Of a stretch of DNA of 64,000 nucleotides, positions 10,222-21,696 are shown piece after piece. The notes beneath the pieces are model-generated. The model worked only from the letters and a program-made list of their open reading frames with translations. It searched no databases and was not told the origin of the DNA. How positions within the stretch are numbered: position 1 is the stretch's first letter; each line of letters opens with the position of its first letter. Location: positions 186,001 to 250,000 of the forward strand of contig NZ_CP049913.1 of the NCBI RefSeq assembly GCF_011306175.1, in the 5' to 3' direction. Made by a program: the position numbers and the translations under genes. The DNA comes from Vibrio sp. HDW18. Its GTDB lineage: Bacteria > Pseudomonadota > Gammaproteobacteria > Enterobacterales > Vibrionaceae.

Positions 10222-11646
10222 ATGCAGCAAGAACACCAACCCACTTTTTTCTTCCTCGATTATGAGACTTGGGGAGTCAATCCCGCGCAAGATCGTCCTA
10301 GTCAGTTTGCCGGTGTTCGAACCGATATGGATTTCAACATTATTGGCGAGCCGCTGGTAATTTACTGTCAATTGCCGAATGATTATTTACCAGGCCCAGA
10401 AGCGGCGCTGATCACCGGCATTACCCCGCAAACCGCCAACCAGCAAGGTTTGCCTGAACCGGAGTTTATTGCAAGGATCCACGCGGAGCTCTCCACCCCA
10501 AATACCATTAGCCTCGGCTATAACAGCATCCGTTTTGATGATGAAGTGACTCGCTATACTTGCTATCGCAACTTTATTGACCCTTATGCCTGGAGCTGGC
10601 AACACGGCAATTCACGCTGGGATCTGCTCGATGTGATGCGCGCTTGTCACGCGCTGCGCCCAGATGGGATCGTCTGGCCAGAAAATGAGCAAGGCTTTAC
10701 CAGCTTTAAGCTGGAGCACCTTTCAGTGGCCAATGGCATTGAACACAGTAATGCGCACGATGCAATGGCCGATGTGCTGGCCACCATTGAGTTGGCTAAA
10801 AAAATTAAAGCGGCCCAGCCGAAGCTATTTGAGTATTTTTTCACCATGCGCCACAAGCGCAAACTGACCGAATTGATTGATATTGTTAATCAAACCCCGC
10901 TGATGCATGTTTCCGGCATGCTGGGGCGTGAGCGCCAATACACCAGTTGGATTGTGCCGATTGCTTGGCATCCCACCAACCAAAATGCAGTAGTTGTGGT
11001 CGATTTGGCCAAAGATCCTCAGCCGCTCTTCGATCTGGATGCAGAAACCTTGCACGATCGTCTTTATACTCGTTATGAAGATTTAGCCGCCGATGAACAG
11101 CCAGTGCCGGTGAAACTGGTGCATCTTAATAAGTGCCCAATCCTCGCGCCGGCCAAAACCCTAACCGCAGAGAATGCCGAGCAGATCGGTATTGATCGCG
11201 CCCAATGTCTGGCCCATTTGCAGTTGATCCGTCAGCATCCTGAAATTCGTGAGAAATTGGTCAACGTATTTAATCAATCACGGGAGTTTAGCCAAGCACA
11301 AGATGTGGATAGCCAACTGTACGATGGATTCTTCTCACCCGCCGATCGCGCCGCAATGGATATCATCCGCACCACCGACCCCGACCATCTCGCTAGTTTA
11401 GCGATTCGCGTGGCCGATAAACGCATCGAACCCCTGCTATTTCGCTATCGCGCACGCCATTATCCACAAACGTTAAATGATAGCGAACAACGTCGCTGGG
11501 CAGCACATTGCCGCGACTATTTTGAACGCCATCTTGAGAGTTATATGCTTAATTTGGAAAACTTAGTTCTTGAACATCAAGCTGACCAAAAGAAAATGGC
11601 AATTCTAAAATCGGTTTACCATTACGTTGAACGACTGGCTTATTAA
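10222..11646 (+). CDS. sbcB: Exodeoxyribonuclease I (SbcB)
   Basis: The protein is collinear with E. coli ExoI: the DEDD exonuclease motif FLDYETWG at the N-terminus, SLGYNSIRFDDEVTR, and EHSNAHDAMADV near residue 183. The ExoI C-terminal domain follows. It degrades single-stranded DNA 3' to 5' in recombination and mismatch repair. The ATG at 10222 gives 474 residues, close to E. coli's 475; an ATG at 10168 would add 18 residues with no family match. Neither start has a clear Shine-Dalgarno sequence. Confidence 0.94.
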   Translation: MQQEHQPTFFFLDYETWGVNPAQDRPSQFAGVRTDMDFNIIGEPLVIYCQLPNDYLPGPEAALITGITPQTANQQGLPEPEFIARIHAELSTPNTISLGYNSIRFDDEVTRYTCYRNFIDPYAWSWQHGNSRWDLLDVMRACHALRPDGIVWPENEQGFTSFKLEHLSVANGIEHSNAHDAMADVLATIELAKKIKAAQPKLFEYFFTMRHKRKLTELIDIVNQTPLMHVSGMLGRERQYTSWIVPIAWHPTNQNAVVVVDLAKDPQPLFDLDAETLHDRLYTRYEDLAADEQPVPVKLVHLNKCPILAPAKTLTAENAEQIGIDRAQCLAHLQLIRQHPEIREKLVNVFNQSREFSQAQDVDSQLYDGFFSPADRAAMDIIRTTDPDHLASLAIRVADKRIEPLLFRYRARHYPQTLNDSEQRRWAAHCRDYFERHLESYMLNLENLVLEHQADQKKMAILKSVYHYVERLAY

Positions 11647-11680
11647 CTTAACGTTTATTTTTTACTTGCTGATGTGAACC

Positions 11681-12055
11681 ATGCTGAAAACAATCGCGCA
11701 ATACGTGGTCTCGATGGGACTGATTTTCCTCTGTCTGCTTGCCGGCGTCCATTTACAAACTTGGCTCGGCATTGCTATTCCTAGCAGTATCTTAGGCTTA
11801 CTGATTTTATTTGCTCTGATGGCCAGCGGCTTAGTACCAGTAGAATGGGTCAAACCGAGTGCCAGCTTATTTATTCGCTATATGATCCTGCTGTTCGTGC
11901 CGATCAGCGTTGGTTTAATGGTGCATTTCGATACTTTAGTCGCCAATATCGCCCCGATTTTAGCCGGTGCGATTGGTGGCACATTATTGGTGATGGTCAC
12001 GCTAGGTCTGCTGCTCGATCGTCTACTCAAGAAGGGGAAAAAATCATGTGGTTGA
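11681..12055 (+). CDS. CidA/LrgA family membrane protein
   Basis: This 124-residue protein has four hydrophobic helices and the LrgA-type motif [14 protein letters not shown] near residues 28-41. Family members form small holin-like membrane assemblies, linked in other bacteria to murein hydrolase control or small-molecule export. It overlaps the LrgB gene by 10 bases, the usual two-gene arrangement (YohJ/YohK in E. coli). Confidence 0.88.
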   Translation: MLKTIAQYVVSMGLIFLCLLAGVHLQTWLGIAIPSSILGLLILFALMASGLVPVEWVKPSASLFIRYMILLFVPISVGLMVHFDTLVANIAPILAGAIGGTLLVMVTLGLLLDRLLKKGKKSCG

Positions 12056-12720
12056 TTGTCACCCTACTGGTCTTTTTTAGCGCGCGCTGGGTAGCGCAAA
12101 AATGCAATACACCATTAGCCAATCCGTTACTGATCAGCATTGGCCTACTGATCCCGTTGTTGACTTATCTTGATGTGCCGTTTGACACCTACTACGCCGA
12201 CAACCAGTGGCTGAGTTATTTACTGCAACCGGCCGTGGTGGCTTTGGCATACCCACTGTATGAGCAGCTACCACAAATTCGCACCAACTGGCGAATTATC
12301 ACCTTTGCCTGTGGCGTAGGCAGTGTGATGTCGATGATCACCACCAGTGTGATTGCGGTTAGTATGGGCGCAGATAGTCAACTGATCGCCGCATTAATGG
12401 GTAAATCGGTCACCACTCCGATCGCGATGGAAGTGACTCGTCAATTAGGGGGCGAGCCGGCTATTGCGGCCATTTTAGTGCTTCTAGTTGGACTATTTGG
12501 CGCGATCCTCGCTTACCCAATTTACCAACTGCTCAACATTACTCACCCGATTGCGAGGGGGCTGACCATGGGCACGGTATCACACGCGTTAGGTACCGCG
12601 AGCTGCGCAGAAAAAGATCCGCGTGATGCCGCCTTTAGCTCATTGGCACTGGTGGTATGCGGCATTATTACTTCGCTATTAGCCCCAAGCCTGTTTGCTT
12701 TGGCTCTGTGGTTGCAATAG
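12046..12720 (+). CDS. LrgB / YohK family membrane protein
   Basis: This 224-residue polytopic protein has the LrgB landmarks [12 protein letters not shown] and [12 protein letters not shown]. It is the partner of the preceding LrgA-type protein. I take the ATG at 12046, just after AAGGGG, rather than the longer open frame that begins inside the LrgA gene. The family has been linked to export of small metabolites or to murein hydrolase regulation; the role here is open. Confidence 0.9.
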   Translation: MWLIVTLLVFFSARWVAQKCNTPLANPLLISIGLLIPLLTYLDVPFDTYYADNQWLSYLLQPAVVALAYPLYEQLPQIRTNWRIITFACGVGSVMSMITTSVIAVSMGADSQLIAALMGKSVTTPIAMEVTRQLGGEPAIAAILVLLVGLFGAILAYPIYQLLNITHPIARGLTMGTVSHALGTASCAEKDPRDAAFSSLALVVCGIITSLLAPSLFALALWLQ

Positions 12721-12847
12721 CGCTGTGGTTAAAACAGAACTGTTCTTGCGATAGTACTGGCTAATAACACCGATCGCTAACTAGGGTTAGCAACCAAATA
12801 CCCGCCCAAAACGTTCGTGAATCGACCTCATTCGCGTGACCTCACTC

Positions 12848-12881
12848 TAATAATGTAATTATTGGTAAAATTACATTATTA
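12848..12881. promoter_or_regulatory. Perfect 13-bp palindrome in the cdd promoter region
   Basis: TAATAATGTAATT at 12848-12860 is repeated as its exact reverse complement at 12869-12881 around an 8-base spacer. It ends three bases before a CRP site. The shape suggests a dimeric regulator operator. It does not look like a terminator, since no GC-rich stem or T run is present. Confidence 0.55.
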
Positions 12882-12901
12882 GGTGTGATTTTTATCACCT
12901 T
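12882..12901. promoter_or_regulatory. CRP-cAMP binding site upstream of cdd
   Basis: TGTGA-N6-TCACC at 12884-12899 fits the CRP consensus closely. E. coli cdd is controlled by CRP and CytR, so catabolite control here is expected by analogy. Confidence 0.7.
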
Positions 12902-12954
12902 ATTAAATCGGATATTGCCTAAAATAAGCAGCCATGCAACCAAAAGGAATCAAA

Positions 12955-13842
12955 ATGAGAGACCGTATTGAGCAAGCATTACAAACAATGCCGGCTTCTT
13001 TTGCCCCATATCTACGTGAATTGGTATTCGCCGAGGATTTTGATGCCACTTTCTCTGTCGAGCAGTATCAACAACTGTTAACCCTCTCTGGGCTAGAAGA
13101 TGCCAATCTGCGCATTGCACTGCTTCCGTTGGCGGCTTCTTACTCTTACGCACCCATCTCTGAATTCTATGTCGGTGCTATCGTGCGCGGCATCTCTGGG
13201 CGCCTGTATTTGGGCGCGAATATGGAATTTACTGGCACCCAATTAGGCCAAACGGTGCATGCCGAACAATGCGCGATCAGCCACGCGTGGATGCAAGGTG
13301 AAACAGGAGTGGCGGACATCACCATCAACTTTAGCCCTTGCGGACACTGCCGCCAGTTTATGAATGAGCTCACTACGGCAGCATCGCTCAATATTCAATT
13401 ACCGAACCGTGCGGCAAAAAGCTTGCAACAATATCTGCCTGAATCATTTGGTCCTGCCGACTTAGGCATTCAAGACGGTTTGATGGCTCCCATCAATCAC
13501 GGCCAAAGCTGTAACGATGATGATGAGCTGATCCAACACGCGGTGCGCGCAATGAACCGTAGCCACTCGCCTTATACCCACAACTTTAGTGGAGTCGCCC
13601 TACACATGCGCAATGGTCGTGTATTCTTAGGGGCTTATGCGGAAAATGCAGCGTTCAACCCAAGCTTACCGCCACTACAAGTCGCGTTAGCACAACTGAT
13701 GCTCAACGGTGAATCTTTTGCAGAGATCCAAGCGGCCGCCCTAGTAGAAAGCTGCAACGGTAAAATTAGCCATCTCGCTGATACCCAAGCCACCCTGGAA
13801 GTGCTTAATCCCGACATTCCTCTCGCCTACTTATCACTCTAA
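12955..13842 (+). CDS. cdd: Cytidine deaminase
   Basis: This 295-residue protein is of the long two-domain (dimeric) E. coli type (294). The N-terminal catalytic domain has HAEQC for zinc and the catalytic glutamate, then SPCGHCRQ for the two zinc cysteines. The C-terminal half is the catalytically empty repeat. It converts cytidine and deoxycytidine to uridine and deoxyuridine. The ATG at 12955 follows AAGGA; an upstream ATG at 12934 is less likely. A CRP site and a palindrome lie directly upstream. Confidence 0.95.
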   Translation: MRDRIEQALQTMPASFAPYLRELVFAEDFDATFSVEQYQQLLTLSGLEDANLRIALLPLAASYSYAPISEFYVGAIVRGISGRLYLGANMEFTGTQLGQTVHAEQCAISHAWMQGETGVADITINFSPCGHCRQFMNELTTAASLNIQLPNRAAKSLQQYLPESFGPADLGIQDGLMAPINHGQSCNDDDELIQHAVRAMNRSHSPYTHNFSGVALHMRNGRVFLGAYAENAAFNPSLPPLQVALAQLMLNGESFAEIQAAALVESCNGKISHLADTQATLEVLNPDIPLAYLSL

Positions 13843-13849
13843 TCATCTA

Positions 13850-13876
13850 AAGAGGCGCTCCGCCTCTTTTTTTTTG
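13850..13876 (+). terminator. Terminator after cdd
   Basis: AAGAGGCG / CGCCTCTT stem with a three-base loop and an eight-T tail. Confidence 0.9.
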
Positions 13877-13958
13877 CAAACTGCTCTCCTACCGTTTTCG
13901 CCATAAAACTGTCATCAACTTGACGCGATTAATGGTTAATCTGGCGGGCTACAGCGGG

Positions 13959-13974
13959 AAGCAAACGTTTTCTT
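13959..13974. promoter_or_regulatory. PurR operator upstream of purT
   Basis: AAGCAAACGTTTTCTT matches the PurR box consensus (ACGCAAACGTTTnCnT) and lies about 70 bases before the purT start. Confidence 0.8.
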
Positions 13975-14043
13975 TTGCATTTCGTTCCAGTATGATGGCC
14001 GCTGTTTTTTGCTAATGTGACTGAATGATTATAAGGATTGTCT

Positions 14044-15219
14044 ATGTTTGGGACTGCTACTCGGGATAACGCCACACGAGTACTTTTACTTGGCTCTGGA
14101 GAACTGGGCAAAGAAGTTGCCATTGAGTGCCAACGCCTAGGCCTCGAAGTCATTGCCTGTGATCGTTACGCCGATGCACCTGCCATGCAGGTCGCCCATC
14201 GCAGCCATGTGTTCGATATGCTCGACGCCGATGCACTACAGCAAGTGATCGATCTAGAGAAACCGCACTTTGTCGTGCCTGAAATTGAAGCGATTGCCAC
14301 CAGTAAATTGGTCGAATTAGAATCGCAAGGCTTAAATGTCGTACCCAGCGCACAGGCGACGTTACTCACTATGAACCGTGAAGGTATCCGTCGTTTAGCC
14401 GCAGAAGAGCTCGCGCTGCCCACTTCCCCTTATCAATTCGCTGATAGCTATCCAAGTTTTGTCAGTGCCGTTGAAGCGATTGGCTTCCCTTGCGTCTGCA
14501 AGCCAGTGATGAGCTCTTCAGGCAAAGGACAAAGCGTGATCCGCACGCCAGAGCAAATTGAAGCTGCTTGGCAGTGTGCCCAGCAAGGTGGCCGTACTGG
14601 CGCAGGCCGAGTGATTGTCGAAGGTTTTGTCGATTTTGATTATGAAATCGCGCTGCTCACCGTTCGCGCGGTCGATGGCGTTCATTTCTGCGCCCCGATT
14701 GGTCATCGTCAAGAAGAGGGAGACTACCGTGAATCTTGGCAACCACAGCAAATGTCGGAAAACGCAATTAAAGCGGCAGAATACATTGCTGAGCAAGTCG
14801 TTAATGCGCTGGGTGGTTATGGATTATTTGGTGTCGAGCTGTTTATTAAAGGTGATAAAGTCATCTTCAATGAAGTTTCACCACGCCCACATGATACCGG
14901 AATGGTAACGCTGATTTCTCAAGAGTTGTCTGAATTTGCCTTACATGTGCGAGCTTTTACTGGCTTGCCAGTTGGCCAAATCGTACAGTATGGCCCAGCC
15001 GCTTCAGCGGCGATTCTGGGTAACGGCCAATCACACAATATTCAGTTTAGCGGATTGGATGAGGCATTAAGCGTGCCCCACTCTCAAGTGCGTTTGTTTG
15101 GCAAACCAGACATCGCCGGTCGTCGCCGTTTAGGGGTAGCGCTGAGTCGGGGTAAAACCACCCAACAAGCCATCGAGCGCGCGATTGAATGCGCAAAAGC
15201 GATCAAGATCGATTACTAA
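14044..15219 (+). CDS. purT: Formate-dependent phosphoribosylglycinamide formyltransferase PurT
   Basis: This 391-residue ATP-grasp enzyme is almost identical in length to E. coli PurT (392). It has [11 protein letters not shown] at the N-terminus, the ATP loop [12 protein letters not shown] near residue 155 and [12 protein letters not shown] near residue 280. It makes formylglycinamide ribonucleotide from GAR, formate and ATP in purine synthesis. The ATG at 14044 has AAGGA seven bases upstream. The PurR box just upstream implies repression by purines. Confidence 0.96.
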   Translation: MFGTATRDNATRVLLLGSGELGKEVAIECQRLGLEVIACDRYADAPAMQVAHRSHVFDMLDADALQQVIDLEKPHFVVPEIEAIATSKLVELESQGLNVVPSAQATLLTMNREGIRRLAAEELALPTSPYQFADSYPSFVSAVEAIGFPCVCKPVMSSSGKGQSVIRTPEQIEAAWQCAQQGGRTGAGRVIVEGFVDFDYEIALLTVRAVDGVHFCAPIGHRQEEGDYRESWQPQQMSENAIKAAEYIAEQVVNALGGYGLFGVELFIKGDKVIFNEVSPRPHDTGMVTLISQELSEFALHVRAFTGLPVGQIVQYGPAASAAILGNGQSHNIQFSGLDEALSVPHSQVRLFGKPDIAGRRRLGVALSRGKTTQQAIERAIECAKAIKIDY

Positions 15220-15246
15220 TTAAACTCGCAGCTTCACACCATACCC

Positions 15247-15277
15247 AACGTGCGCTGATCAAACAGCGCGCGTTTTC
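15247..15277 (+). terminator. Terminator after purT
   Basis: An 11-base stem (AACGTGCGCTG with CAGCGCGCGTT, one G-T pair) has a six-base loop and is followed by TTTTC. The remaining bases up to 15605 hold no gene and probably the relV promoter. Confidence 0.75.
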
Positions 15278-15605
15278 ATCCCCAGCAAACCAACCTGTCA
15301 CTCCCCTCGCAATCTCAAAATCCCTGAGGCCCGCTTACCGGTTACATTTGTTTACTCTTCGAGTTTGAACTCGATTAGTCATGTACAGTCTCAATCAATA
15401 CTGATTAGAAAACGATTTATTGGTGATCTGAGTGTGATCAACTACTCGCTTCCGATCAGACGTGAGTTGTAAAAATCATGCATCAACCCCATTGAATAAC
15501 AGAGGTAACAACAAGATAACCCAAACCAATAACCGCTTTAATTGCTCTATCAGGCCCCCTTTTCGGTTCATTTGTTGACCCAACAGCGCAAGCTAAGGAG
15601 AGTGA

Positions 15606-16385
15606 ATGAGTTTACTGCTTCGTACCACGGCACTCATGCTTTTATTGCTCAGCCGAGCTCCAGCCATGGCAGCCATGCCATTAACTTCAACTCCCAGCCC
15701 AGATAACCGTGAGGAGTCGCAGCAAAATGAAGTCAGCTCGACACTGTTTCGCCACAGCCTCAGTGGCTTATATGGCATTGCTAATCAAACCAACCTAGTA
15801 ACCCAGCCTTATCAGGATTTCGATGTACTTTATAGCCAAGCACACCAAGCACAGCTGGAATTAGAAACGCTGTGCAAAAGCACGGTGTTACTCACTAATA
15901 CCCAAGCCTATTTTGCGGGAGCGAAATCTCGCCAACGGGCATTAGAAAAAGTCACCCTAGAGTTGGATGGTCAAGTCGAGCGGATCACCGATTTAGCTCG
16001 GGCAACCATTGTCGCGAATGATATTGCCAGCTTAGTCAACGCTTATGAAACACTCAGCCGATCGGCCACAATTGTACGAGTCAAAAACCGCTTTAAACAC
16101 CCTGTCGAATCGGGCTATCGCGATCTCAACGTGCTGGTTCAACTACCAAAAACCCAGATTATTGCTGAAGTGCAATTTCATTTAGCGGCGATTGCTAAGG
16201 TGAAAAATGGTGCAGAACATCAGTTGTATGAGCAGATCCAACATATTGAACGCACCGCTCGCCAACAACAGCGCCCCGTAACGGAGTGGGAACAAGCCCA
16301 AATCAACAAAATACGTGGTATCTCACGTGATTTGTACCAACAAGCATGGCAACCTTACATCACCACCCATATTCAAGCGGCTTAA
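15606..16385 (+). CDS. relV: Small alarmone synthetase RelV, (p)ppGpp synthetase
   Basis: This 259-residue protein has an N-terminal hydrophobic stretch (residues 1-23) and a RelA/SpoT synthetase-type domain. The residues reported as critical in V. cholerae RelV are all at the same positions: K107, D129, R132, L150 and E188. The family's GYRDLN motif is at 170-175. RelV makes (p)ppGpp independently of RelA and SpoT, in response to glucose or fatty-acid starvation in V. cholerae. Start: ATG with AAGGAG six bases upstream. There is no hydrolase or ribosome-binding regulatory domain. Confidence 0.93.
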   Translation: MSLLLRTTALMLLLLSRAPAMAAMPLTSTPSPDNREESQQNEVSSTLFRHSLSGLYGIANQTNLVTQPYQDFDVLYSQAHQAQLELETLCKSTVLLTNTQAYFAGAKSRQRALEKVTLELDGQVERITDLARATIVANDIASLVNAYETLSRSATIVRVKNRFKHPVESGYRDLNVLVQLPKTQIIAEVQFHLAAIAKVKNGAEHQLYEQIQHIERTARQQQRPVTEWEQAQINKIRGISRDLYQQAWQPYITTHIQAA

Positions 16386-16442
16386 TTCAAGTCGCCGCAG
16401 ACTGTCAAACGAACGACTTAAAGTAGAATCGACCTAAAGCAA

Positions 16443-16473
16443 AAAGACCACGCATAAGCGTGGTCTCTTGTTT
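16443..16473. terminator. Bidirectional terminator between relV and ihfA
   Basis: AGACCACGC / GCGTGGTCT stem with an ATAA loop. The minus-strand side continues with a TTTTT run serving ihfA; the plus side is weaker. Confidence 0.8.
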
Positions 16474-16481
16474 GCTCGGTC

Positions 16482-16778
16482 TTATTGTTCGATCTTGATG
16501 TTCTCGACACGGGCTTTCAATTTTTGCCCTGGGCGGAACGTTACGACACGTCGAGCGGTAATCGGAATATCTTCACCCGTTTTTGGGTTTCGACCCGGAC
16601 GTTCATTTTTATCTCGTAGGTCAAAATTACCAAAACCGGAGAGTTTTACCTGTTCGCCACTTTCTAGTGCTTTACGAATTTCTTCAAAAAACACTTCAAC
16701 CGTATCCTTGGCATCCCGCTTGCTCATGCCGAGCTTTTCGAACAGGGCTTCAGCTAATTCGGCCTTTGTGAGCGCCAT
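16482..16778 (-). CDS. ihfA: Integration host factor subunit alpha
   Basis: This 98-residue HU/IHF-family protein has [14 protein letters not shown] at the start and the DNA-contact arm [18 protein letters not shown] near residues 61-78. With IhfB it bends DNA sharply at WATCAANNNNTTR sites. It lies downstream of pheST on the same strand, as in E. coli, but a 432-base gap and a terminator after pheT suggest it is mainly read from its own promoter. Confidence 0.97.
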   Translation of the reverse strand: MALTKAELAEALFEKLGMSKRDAKDTVEVFFEEIRKALESGEQVKLSGFGNFDLRDKNERPGRNPKTGEDIPITARRVVTFRPGQKLKARVENIKIEQ

Positions 16779-17154
16779 AAAACTTCCCTCAAAGCTAAGT
16801 TAAACCTTGCTGCTGGTTGGCAGCGCCAAAGCAATTTTGTTCGGCCAATCAATCACCTAATTGCCGAACAGTGAAAGTGTATGCCAACCTTCTGATTTTC
16901 GCCAACTTTTTTATTACACACTCAGCGATTCAAAAAGCCACAACCGACCACCCTTTCCACAAATCACTTACTCTCTCTTAAGTGATAAGTATAAAAAAAT
17001 CTGCATTTTTAGTTATTTACATCATTATCACTAAAATAGATTTCCAATCCTCATCCCTATTTAGCGTAGATAATTTTTACCGATACGCCAAAAATTTTTT
17101 CTGAGTTTCATCTAAAAATCAGGAGGTTGTTGGCAAAGTTGCACATTGCCATGA
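16779..17154 (-). promoter_or_regulatory. ihfA upstream region
   Basis: This AT-rich stretch without a gene separates pheT and ihfA. It should carry the ihfA promoter. AATCAGGAGGTTG at 17117-17129 fits a relaxed IHF consensus and could allow autoregulation, but such short matches are common by chance. Confidence 0.35.
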
Positions 17155-17182
17155 TAAAAAACAGGCTCCTAGGAGCCTGTCT
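17155..17182 (-). terminator. Terminator after pheT
   Basis: Read on the minus strand, ACAGGCTCC / GGAGCCTGT forms a long stem followed by a T run. Confidence 0.85.
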
Positions 17183-17210
17183 TATCTTATTCAGCACAAG
17201 TGGCTTACTT

Positions 17211-19598
17211 TTAGTCGCGCAGCGCCGCACCAAACTGAGCCGATACCGCTTGCACAATCGTTTCAACCGCCGCAGCAATATCCGCTTCTTCGAGCGTGCG
17301 TTCAACCGATTGTAGAGTCAGTGCGATAGCGAGGCTCTTATTACCTTCGGCAACACCTTTACCTACGTAAACGTCAAACAATTTGGCCTCTTGCAGCAAC
17401 TCACCGCCAGCAACACGACATGCCTCAACAATTTCGCCAGAAGCAATATTGCCATCGACCACCAACGCGATATCACGGCGGTTGGCTGGGAACTTAGAAA
17501 TCGCTGCCGCTTCTGGGATCACGCGAGTGTTGATCGCGTTCCACTCAATCTCAAATACGATAGTACGACCGTTAAGGCCAAACTTACGTTCAAGTTCTGG
17601 GTGAACCGTACCAATCACGCCGACCGCTTGACCATCGACCATAATCGCTGCCGCTTGGCCAGGATGCAATGCAGGATGCGAAGTGGCCGCGAAGCTGTAG
17701 GCTTTGCCTTTCGCGGTCAGTTCAAGCACCGCTTCCAGATCGCCCTTCAGATCGAAGAAATCCACTGTCGCGGTTTCCATATTCCAGTGCTCTTCACCAC
17801 GAGCGCCAGAAATGACCCCTGCCAGCATTGGCTCTTGGCACATGCCGTTTTCAGCCGCCGCATCAGGAATAAAACGAAGACCGTATTCAAACAGACGAAC
17901 ACGAGGTTGCTGACGCTTTTGGTTATGCACCACAGTATTGAGCAGACCTTGGATCAGGCTCAAACGCATCGCCGACATTTCAGCAGAAATTGGGTTCGGC
18001 AGGATCAACGCATCAATACCCGGTACCACCAGTTTTTGCTGCTCAGGCTCCACAAAGCTATAAGTGATCGCTTCATGGTAACCACGGTCAACCAGCAAAT
18101 CGCGCACACGCTTCAGCGGTAATTTCGCTTCGTTGTGCAGGTTCATGTTCAACGCCGCGATAGGTGCTTGGTTAGGAATGTTGTTGTAACCATAGATACG
18201 ACCAACTTCTTCCACCAGATCTTGCTCGATCGCAATATCAAAACGCCAAGTTGGCGCAGTCGCTTGCCAACCTTCTGAACCGGTTTCAACCTTCATGCCT
18301 AAACGCTCAAGGATCTCTACCACGTCCGCATCAGGGATCACATGACCTAGCAGTTGATCAAGTTTGCTACGACGCAGTGGCACTTGGTTTGGTTTAGGTA
18401 AATCCGCCTCAGACTCAGCGGCGACCACTGGAGCCACTTCACCACCACAGATCTCAACCAATAGCTGTGTCGCGCGCTCCATTGCAGTGTGTTGCAGTGC
18501 ATAATCCACACCACGCTCAAAACGCATAGAAGAATCGGTATGCAAGCCGTAGCTACGAGCACGACCACGGATGTGATCGGGTGCGAAGAACGCACACTCC
18601 AGCAAGACATCTTGAGTTTCGCTGCTCACACCAGAATGTTCGCCACCAAACACACCGGCAATCGCCAATGCTTTTTGTTGATCGGCGATCACTAGCGTAT
18701 CGGCGTTGAGTTTGGCTTGTGAGCCGTCAAGTAACGTCAGCGCTTCATCTTGTTCAGCCATACGTACTACAATACCGCCTTCAATCTTGGCCAGATCAAA
18801 CGCGTGCATCGGTTGGCCTTGCTCTAACATCACAAAGTTGGTGATATCAACCACAGGGTCGATCGAGCGAATGCCACAGCGACGCAGTTTTTCTTGCATC
18901 CACAATGGGGTTGACGCTTGAACGTTAACCTTCTTCACGATACGACCAAGGTAGCGTGGGCACGCCGCAGGCGCTTGCACGTCAATCGCGATCGCATCAT
19001 TAATGGTCGCCGCCATCGCGTTGACCGCAGGTTCAGTCACATCAGCACGGTTGAGTACGCCCACTTCGCGAGCCAGACCACGCAGGCTGAAACAATCCGC
19101 ACGGTTAGAGGTCAAATCCACATCGATCGTCACATCATTCAGTGACAGAAAATCGCGAAAATCCATCCCAATCGGTGCATTTGCCGCCAGTTCCATAATG
19201 CCGTTCGATTCAACATCAATACCTAGCTCAGAGAATGAGCAGAGCATACCGTGTGACGGTTGGCCACGCAGTTTGGCTTTCTTAATTTTGAAATCGCCTG
19301 GTAGCGTCGCACCTACGGTTGCCACCGCCACTTTCAGACCTTGACGACAGTTGGCCGCACCACACACGATGTCCAGCAGCTCTGCTTCACCGACATCGAC
19401 TTTGGTTACTCGTAGTTTGTCGGCATCAGGGTGCTGAGCACACTCCACCACGTGACCCACTTTTACGCCATCGAACACACCAGCCACTGCCAGTACGTCG
19501 TCCACTTCCAGACCCGCCATTGTAATTTGGTGGGTTAATTCGTCAGTGGTAATTGCTGGGTTAACCCACTCACGAAGCCATGATTCGCTGAATTTCAT
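17211..19598 (-). CDS. pheT: Phenylalanyl-tRNA synthetase beta subunit
   Basis: This 795-residue PheT has the normal bacterial length. The N-terminal tRNA-binding EMAP-like fold (about residues 40-150), the B3/B4 editing region, the B5 domain and the C-terminal ferredoxin-like anticodon-binding domain (from about residue 700) are all represented. It pairs with PheS to charge tRNA-Phe and to edit mischarged tyrosine. It starts 26 bases after pheS, in one operon. Confidence 0.97.
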   Translation of the reverse strand: MKFSESWLREWVNPAITTDELTHQITMAGLEVDDVLAVAGVFDGVKVGHVVECAQHPDADKLRVTKVDVGEAELLDIVCGAANCRQGLKVAVATVGATLPGDFKIKKAKLRGQPSHGMLCSFSELGIDVESNGIMELAANAPIGMDFRDFLSLNDVTIDVDLTSNRADCFSLRGLAREVGVLNRADVTEPAVNAMAATINDAIAIDVQAPAACPRYLGRIVKKVNVQASTPLWMQEKLRRCGIRSIDPVVDITNFVMLEQGQPMHAFDLAKIEGGIVVRMAEQDEALTLLDGSQAKLNADTLVIADQQKALAIAGVFGGEHSGVSSETQDVLLECAFFAPDHIRGRARSYGLHTDSSMRFERGVDYALQHTAMERATQLLVEICGGEVAPVVAAESEADLPKPNQVPLRRSKLDQLLGHVIPDADVVEILERLGMKVETGSEGWQATAPTWRFDIAIEQDLVEEVGRIYGYNNIPNQAPIAALNMNLHNEAKLPLKRVRDLLVDRGYHEAITYSFVEPEQQKLVVPGIDALILPNPISAEMSAMRLSLIQGLLNTVVHNQKRQQPRVRLFEYGLRFIPDAAAENGMCQEPMLAGVISGARGEEHWNMETATVDFFDLKGDLEAVLELTAKGKAYSFAATSHPALHPGQAAAIMVDGQAVGVIGTVHPELERKFGLNGRTIVFEIEWNAINTRVIPEAAAISKFPANRRDIALVVDGNIASGEIVEACRVAGGELLQEAKLFDVYVGKGVAEGNKSLAIALTLQSVERTLEEADIAAAVETIVQAVSAQFGAALRD

Positions 19599-19624
19599 TG
19601 TCTATACCTCTTGGGAACCCTGAA

Positions 19625-20626
<1,002 letters not shown>

Positions 20627-20674
20627 TCAGCAGTTTCCTTTAGGAGCCCGAGTGGGTCTTTGATGGTGGCAAGA

Positions 20675-20696
20675 CCATCAATAGAGTGTCACCGTA
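20675..20696. other. Inverted repeat in the pheS leader
   Basis: GATGGT and ACCATC arms, extended by TTGATGGT/ACCATCAA, lie about 75 bases upstream of pheS. E. coli pheST is attenuated through a Phe-rich leader peptide. I see no Phe-rich leader and no T run after this hairpin, so attenuation is not supported. Confidence 0.3.
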
Positions 20697-20898
20697 AGGG
20701 ATTGTTGGGGTTTTCAAATAGCTGTACATAGTACCGAAAGCGAGGATTAAAGCCAAATTGAAATCTGTGCTGTATGCATTATTGGTGCATTATTCATGCA
20801 CTTACTTCTGTTTGGCTAAAGTAGAAGAATTGACAACCTATTCAGACCTGTTAAAAAACCTCATCAGTATGTAAAAAATCATCTCAAGGAATCTGTTC

Positions 20899-21384
20899 AT
20901 GACGCTGGAAATTATCCCTATTCGCCCAGAATTTGATGGTGTTATTTGCCAAATTATCCAAACAGTCGGTGCGGAGTTTGGTGCGATTGGTGAAGGCTTT
21001 GGTCCATCGGATGCCGAAGTGCTCGCCATGAGCCAACACTATCATGTACAAAAACGCAGCGCTTATTTTGTGGCACTGCTGAATGGAATCGTGGTCGGTG
21101 GTGGTGGGATTGCTGCTTTTGCTCAAGATACTAATGTTTGTGAATTGAAAAAGCTATTTCTATTGCCGACTGCGCGTGGACATGGTGTCGGACGAGCACT
21201 CAGTGAGCACTGTTTGAATTTTGCCAAACAGCAAAGTTATACCGCATGTTATCTAGATACGCTTTCTTGCATGACTCAAGCCATCAGGCTCTATCAACAA
21301 CTTGGCTTTGAACATTTATCTCAACCTCTGGTTGGGAGTGGGCATAACGGCTGCGATGTCTGGATGTTTAAATCGCTACGCTAA
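20899..21384 (+). CDS. GNAT family N-acetyltransferase
   Basis: This 161-residue protein has the GNAT acetyl-CoA motif PTARGHGVGRAL near residues 92-103 and the following motif B region AIRLYQQLGFE. It transfers an acetyl group from acetyl-CoA to an unknown amine. It stands alone between pheS (divergent) and a peroxiredoxin gene. Start: ATG with AAGGAAT upstream. Confidence 0.85.
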   Translation: MTLEIIPIRPEFDGVICQIIQTVGAEFGAIGEGFGPSDAEVLAMSQHYHVQKRSAYFVALLNGIVVGGGGIAAFAQDTNVCELKKLFLLPTARGHGVGRALSEHCLNFAKQQSYTACYLDTLSCMTQAIRLYQQLGFEHLSQPLVGSGHNGCDVWMFKSLR

Positions 21385-21696
21385 GCAACGTTAAATCGAT
21401 AGCGACTCGATACTGGTCACTTTAAGGTCGAAAAACAACTTCTGTGCTCATCATTTCGTGCAACTGCCTAGCTGGGGTCATTGTCTATGATAAAGCCCGC
21501 CGTACGGCAGGGAATTGGTCTACGCTTAATATGTCCAGTGCATAATACCAAGACTAGGTGGAGTAAGACGGATTATTCAACGGCAATAAGTTTGAATCTG
21601 AATCTATACCCTTGTTTTACTAATGATGGCAAAGGGCCGAAGCGAGCCAGTTTCGGCCTCTATTAGGCTAACAATACGCTAACTAAAGGAAGAGAT
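21385..21696. other. Intergenic region between acetyltransferase and peroxiredoxin genes
   Basis: No gene is supported in these 312 bases. An inverted repeat, GGCCGAAg...TTTCGGCC, at about 21636-21658 could be a hairpin. AAGGAAGAG precedes the peroxiredoxin ATG. Confidence 0.4.

Noticed and set aside
17391..18122. 243-codon plus-strand frame
   Set aside because: It lies entirely antisense to pheT and looks like a codon-bias shadow.
20640..20898. Phe-rich leader peptide and attenuator before pheS
   Set aside because: The short frames seen are not rich in phenylalanine and the hairpin has no T tail.
21481..21666. 61-codon frame before the peroxiredoxin gene
   Set aside because: No ribosome binding site, no recognisable domain and it covers a hairpin.
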